The notes under the pieces were generated by a model, which was not told where the DNA came from, made no database searches, and was given only the letters and a program-made list of their open reading frames with translations. 13,765 nt of DNA from Eubacteriales bacterium (GTDB taxonomy: Bacteria > Bacillota_A > Clostridia > Lachnospirales > Lachnospiraceae): positions 1-13,765 of the forward strand of contig JAUNJL010000032.1 of NCBI GenBank assembly GCA_030533315.1, in the 5' to 3' direction. Both the position numbers and the translations under genes were made by a program. Every line of letters begins with the position of its first letter. The first letter of the stretch is position 1. This document shows, one piece after another, positions 12,845 to 13,765 of the stretch.

Positions 12845-12917
12845 AGGCGTTTTGTGGAAGGTTTGCCCAAAGAGGCGAAGAAAATTGGGGGGGGTGGCCG
12901 TGATTCATAAGGATAGA

Positions 12918-13765
12918 ATGGAAATGGATCGTGACGGGAGGATATTTGAGAGCGCTGGAAGCTCCTGTGAGAATACTATGTTTTCTCAGGATTTTTGTGT
13001 TGCCATGGACGCTGCGACGCAGCCGGTTTACATCATCGACCCGGAGAGCTTTGAGGTGCTCTACTGCAATGCATCCCTGCGCCAGTATTTGGGGTGGAAT
13101 CCCAAGGGGGTTCCCTGCTATAAGGCGCTGAGGGATCTGGAAGAGCCCTGCCCTGACTGTGTTGCCCTGAAGCTGCGCAGAGACGGGGTGAACGAGACCA
13201 CGGAGTACCATACCAGGTACGGGCGTTGGGTCCTGGTGCGCATCTCTCCTCTGATATGGAGGGGGAGGGAGGTTTATAAGCTGATATGCTTCGACATTAC
13301 CGACCGGAAGCGGCTGGAAAACGAGCTGCATCTTCGCGGCGAGGAATACCGTGCCATCGTCCAGCAGAGTGCGACGGGGATTCTGCGCTATGATATCGAG
13401 ACGGACATTGCCTCCGTCAACGTGGACCGGAACCTGGATCGGGTGGAGGAGTATGCGATCCCCAATTTTGTGGACCGGGTCTGCAGGAGCGGGGTGTTGG
13501 CTCCGGAGAGTGCGGAGGCGGTGAACATTATTTTGGCGGATGTCCGCAGCGGCGCTGCCAGCAAAGGCTATGACGTCCGGCTCATCCTGGAGAAGAAGGG
13601 ACCAAGGTGGTGTCATGTGAATTACGCCCTCGTGCGGGGGGAACAGAGTGTACCCTGCCGTGTGATCTTTTCCTTCTACGACAACACGGAGCGGTATGAG
13701 CAGGAGCTGGCCTATTATCACTGGAACAATCAGCTGAATGTCCTGATGGATGCGGACACGGTCTA
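12918..13765 (+). CDS. PAS-domain signalling protein (N-terminal part, runs off right edge)
   Basis: At least 282 residues are present, with no stop before the window ends. A first PAS domain runs from about residue 25 to 135 (PVYIIDPESFEVLYCNASL, RQYLGWNPKG, and VRISPLIWRGREVYKLICFD followed by ITDRKR). It contains a CYKALRDLEEPCPDC segment, the Cys-rich loop seen in PAS domains of many clostridial diguanylate cyclases and sensor kinases. A short helical linker (LENELHLRGEEYRAIVQQS) leads into a second PAS-like domain (about 150-265) ending FSFYDNTERYEQEL. The output domain lies beyond the window; GGDEF/EAL or histidine kinase are the usual partners. The ATG at 12918 follows AAGGA (12909-12913) at short spacing; GTG 12900 and ATG 12924 in the same frame are alternatives. 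No transmembrane segment is visible, so it is probably cytoplasmic. Confidence 0.85.
   Translation, partial: MEMDRDGRIFESAGSSCENTMFSQDFCVAMDAATQPVYIIDPESFEVLYCNASLRQYLGWNPKGVPCYKALRDLEEPCPDCVALKLRRDGVNETTEYHTRYGRWVLVRISPLIWRGREVYKLICFDITDRKRLENELHLRGEEYRAIVQQSATGILRYDIETDIASVNVDRNLDRVEEYAIPNFVDRVCRSGVLAPESAEAVNIILADVRSGAASKGYDVRLILEKKGPRWCHVNYALVRGEQSVPCRVIFSFYDNTERYEQELAYYHWNNQLNVLMDADTV

Noticed and set aside
12699..13721. 340-codon open frame on the minus strand
   Set aside because: It is antisense to the PAS-domain gene and its leader. The plus-strand frame has PAS motifs, a promoter and a ribosome binding site.
1..13765. CRISPR array, tRNA/rRNA gene, insertion sequence or attachment site
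   Set aside because: No regularly spaced repeats, no tRNA-like cloverleaf, no transposase with inverted ends and no integrase were seen; the Rpn-family protein alone does not make a mobile element.

Overview
The window looks like chromosomal DNA of an anaerobic Clostridia bacterium, most likely Lachnospiraceae-like. The evidence is moderately GC-rich coding sequence, strong AGGAGG-type ribosome binding sites, TTGACN/TATAAT promoters, an Rpn-type PD-(D/E)XK protein, an oxygen-sensitive acyl-CoA dehydratase activase family protein and a ferredoxin-like aldo/keto reductase. This placement is inference from gene content; no rRNA or other marker gene is present.

Layout. (1) 1-763, minus strand: N-terminal part of an Rpn/PDDEXK-family nuclease, running off the left edge. 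(2) 764-1213: divergent promoters, a plus-strand terminator and a 16-bp palindrome GTTAG-N6-CTAAC at the start of the regulator transcript. (3) 1214-2188: AraC-family regulator with its own terminator. (4) 2501-9403: a six-gene operon, preceded by a second GTTAG-N6-CTAAC palindrome and closed by one strong terminator. It encodes a NitT/TauT-type ABC importer (binding protein, permease, ATPase), two paralogous small cupins and a very large protein carrying two BcrAD/BadFG activase domains followed by DUF2229/HgdB-like domains. (5) 9632-10880: a BCCT (betaine/carnitine/choline) transporter broken by an internal deletion of roughly 110 residues plus a frame change. (6) 11182-12646: aldo/keto reductase with two C-terminal [4Fe-4S] motifs and a single-domain EamA transporter, driven by a near-consensus promoter that overlaps the BCCT terminator. 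(7) 12647-13765: promoter, a GC-rich structured leader and the 5' end of a PAS-domain signalling protein running off the right edge.

How it may work together. The regulator and the six-gene operon share an unusual palindromic operator placed at the same distance from a TGCAGGG heptamer, so they probably form one regulon. The importer would bring in a small, probably anionic, compound. The large protein contains both halves of the ATP-driven electron-transfer machinery of 2-hydroxyacyl-CoA dehydratases (activase and HgdB/DUF2229-like parts) in one chain, with no separate dehydratase subunits nearby. The locus is therefore a candidate self-contained, transporter-coupled ATP-dependent reductase system with two cupin partners. 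Its substrate cannot be read from the sequence. This is the best candidate in the window for an undescribed system.
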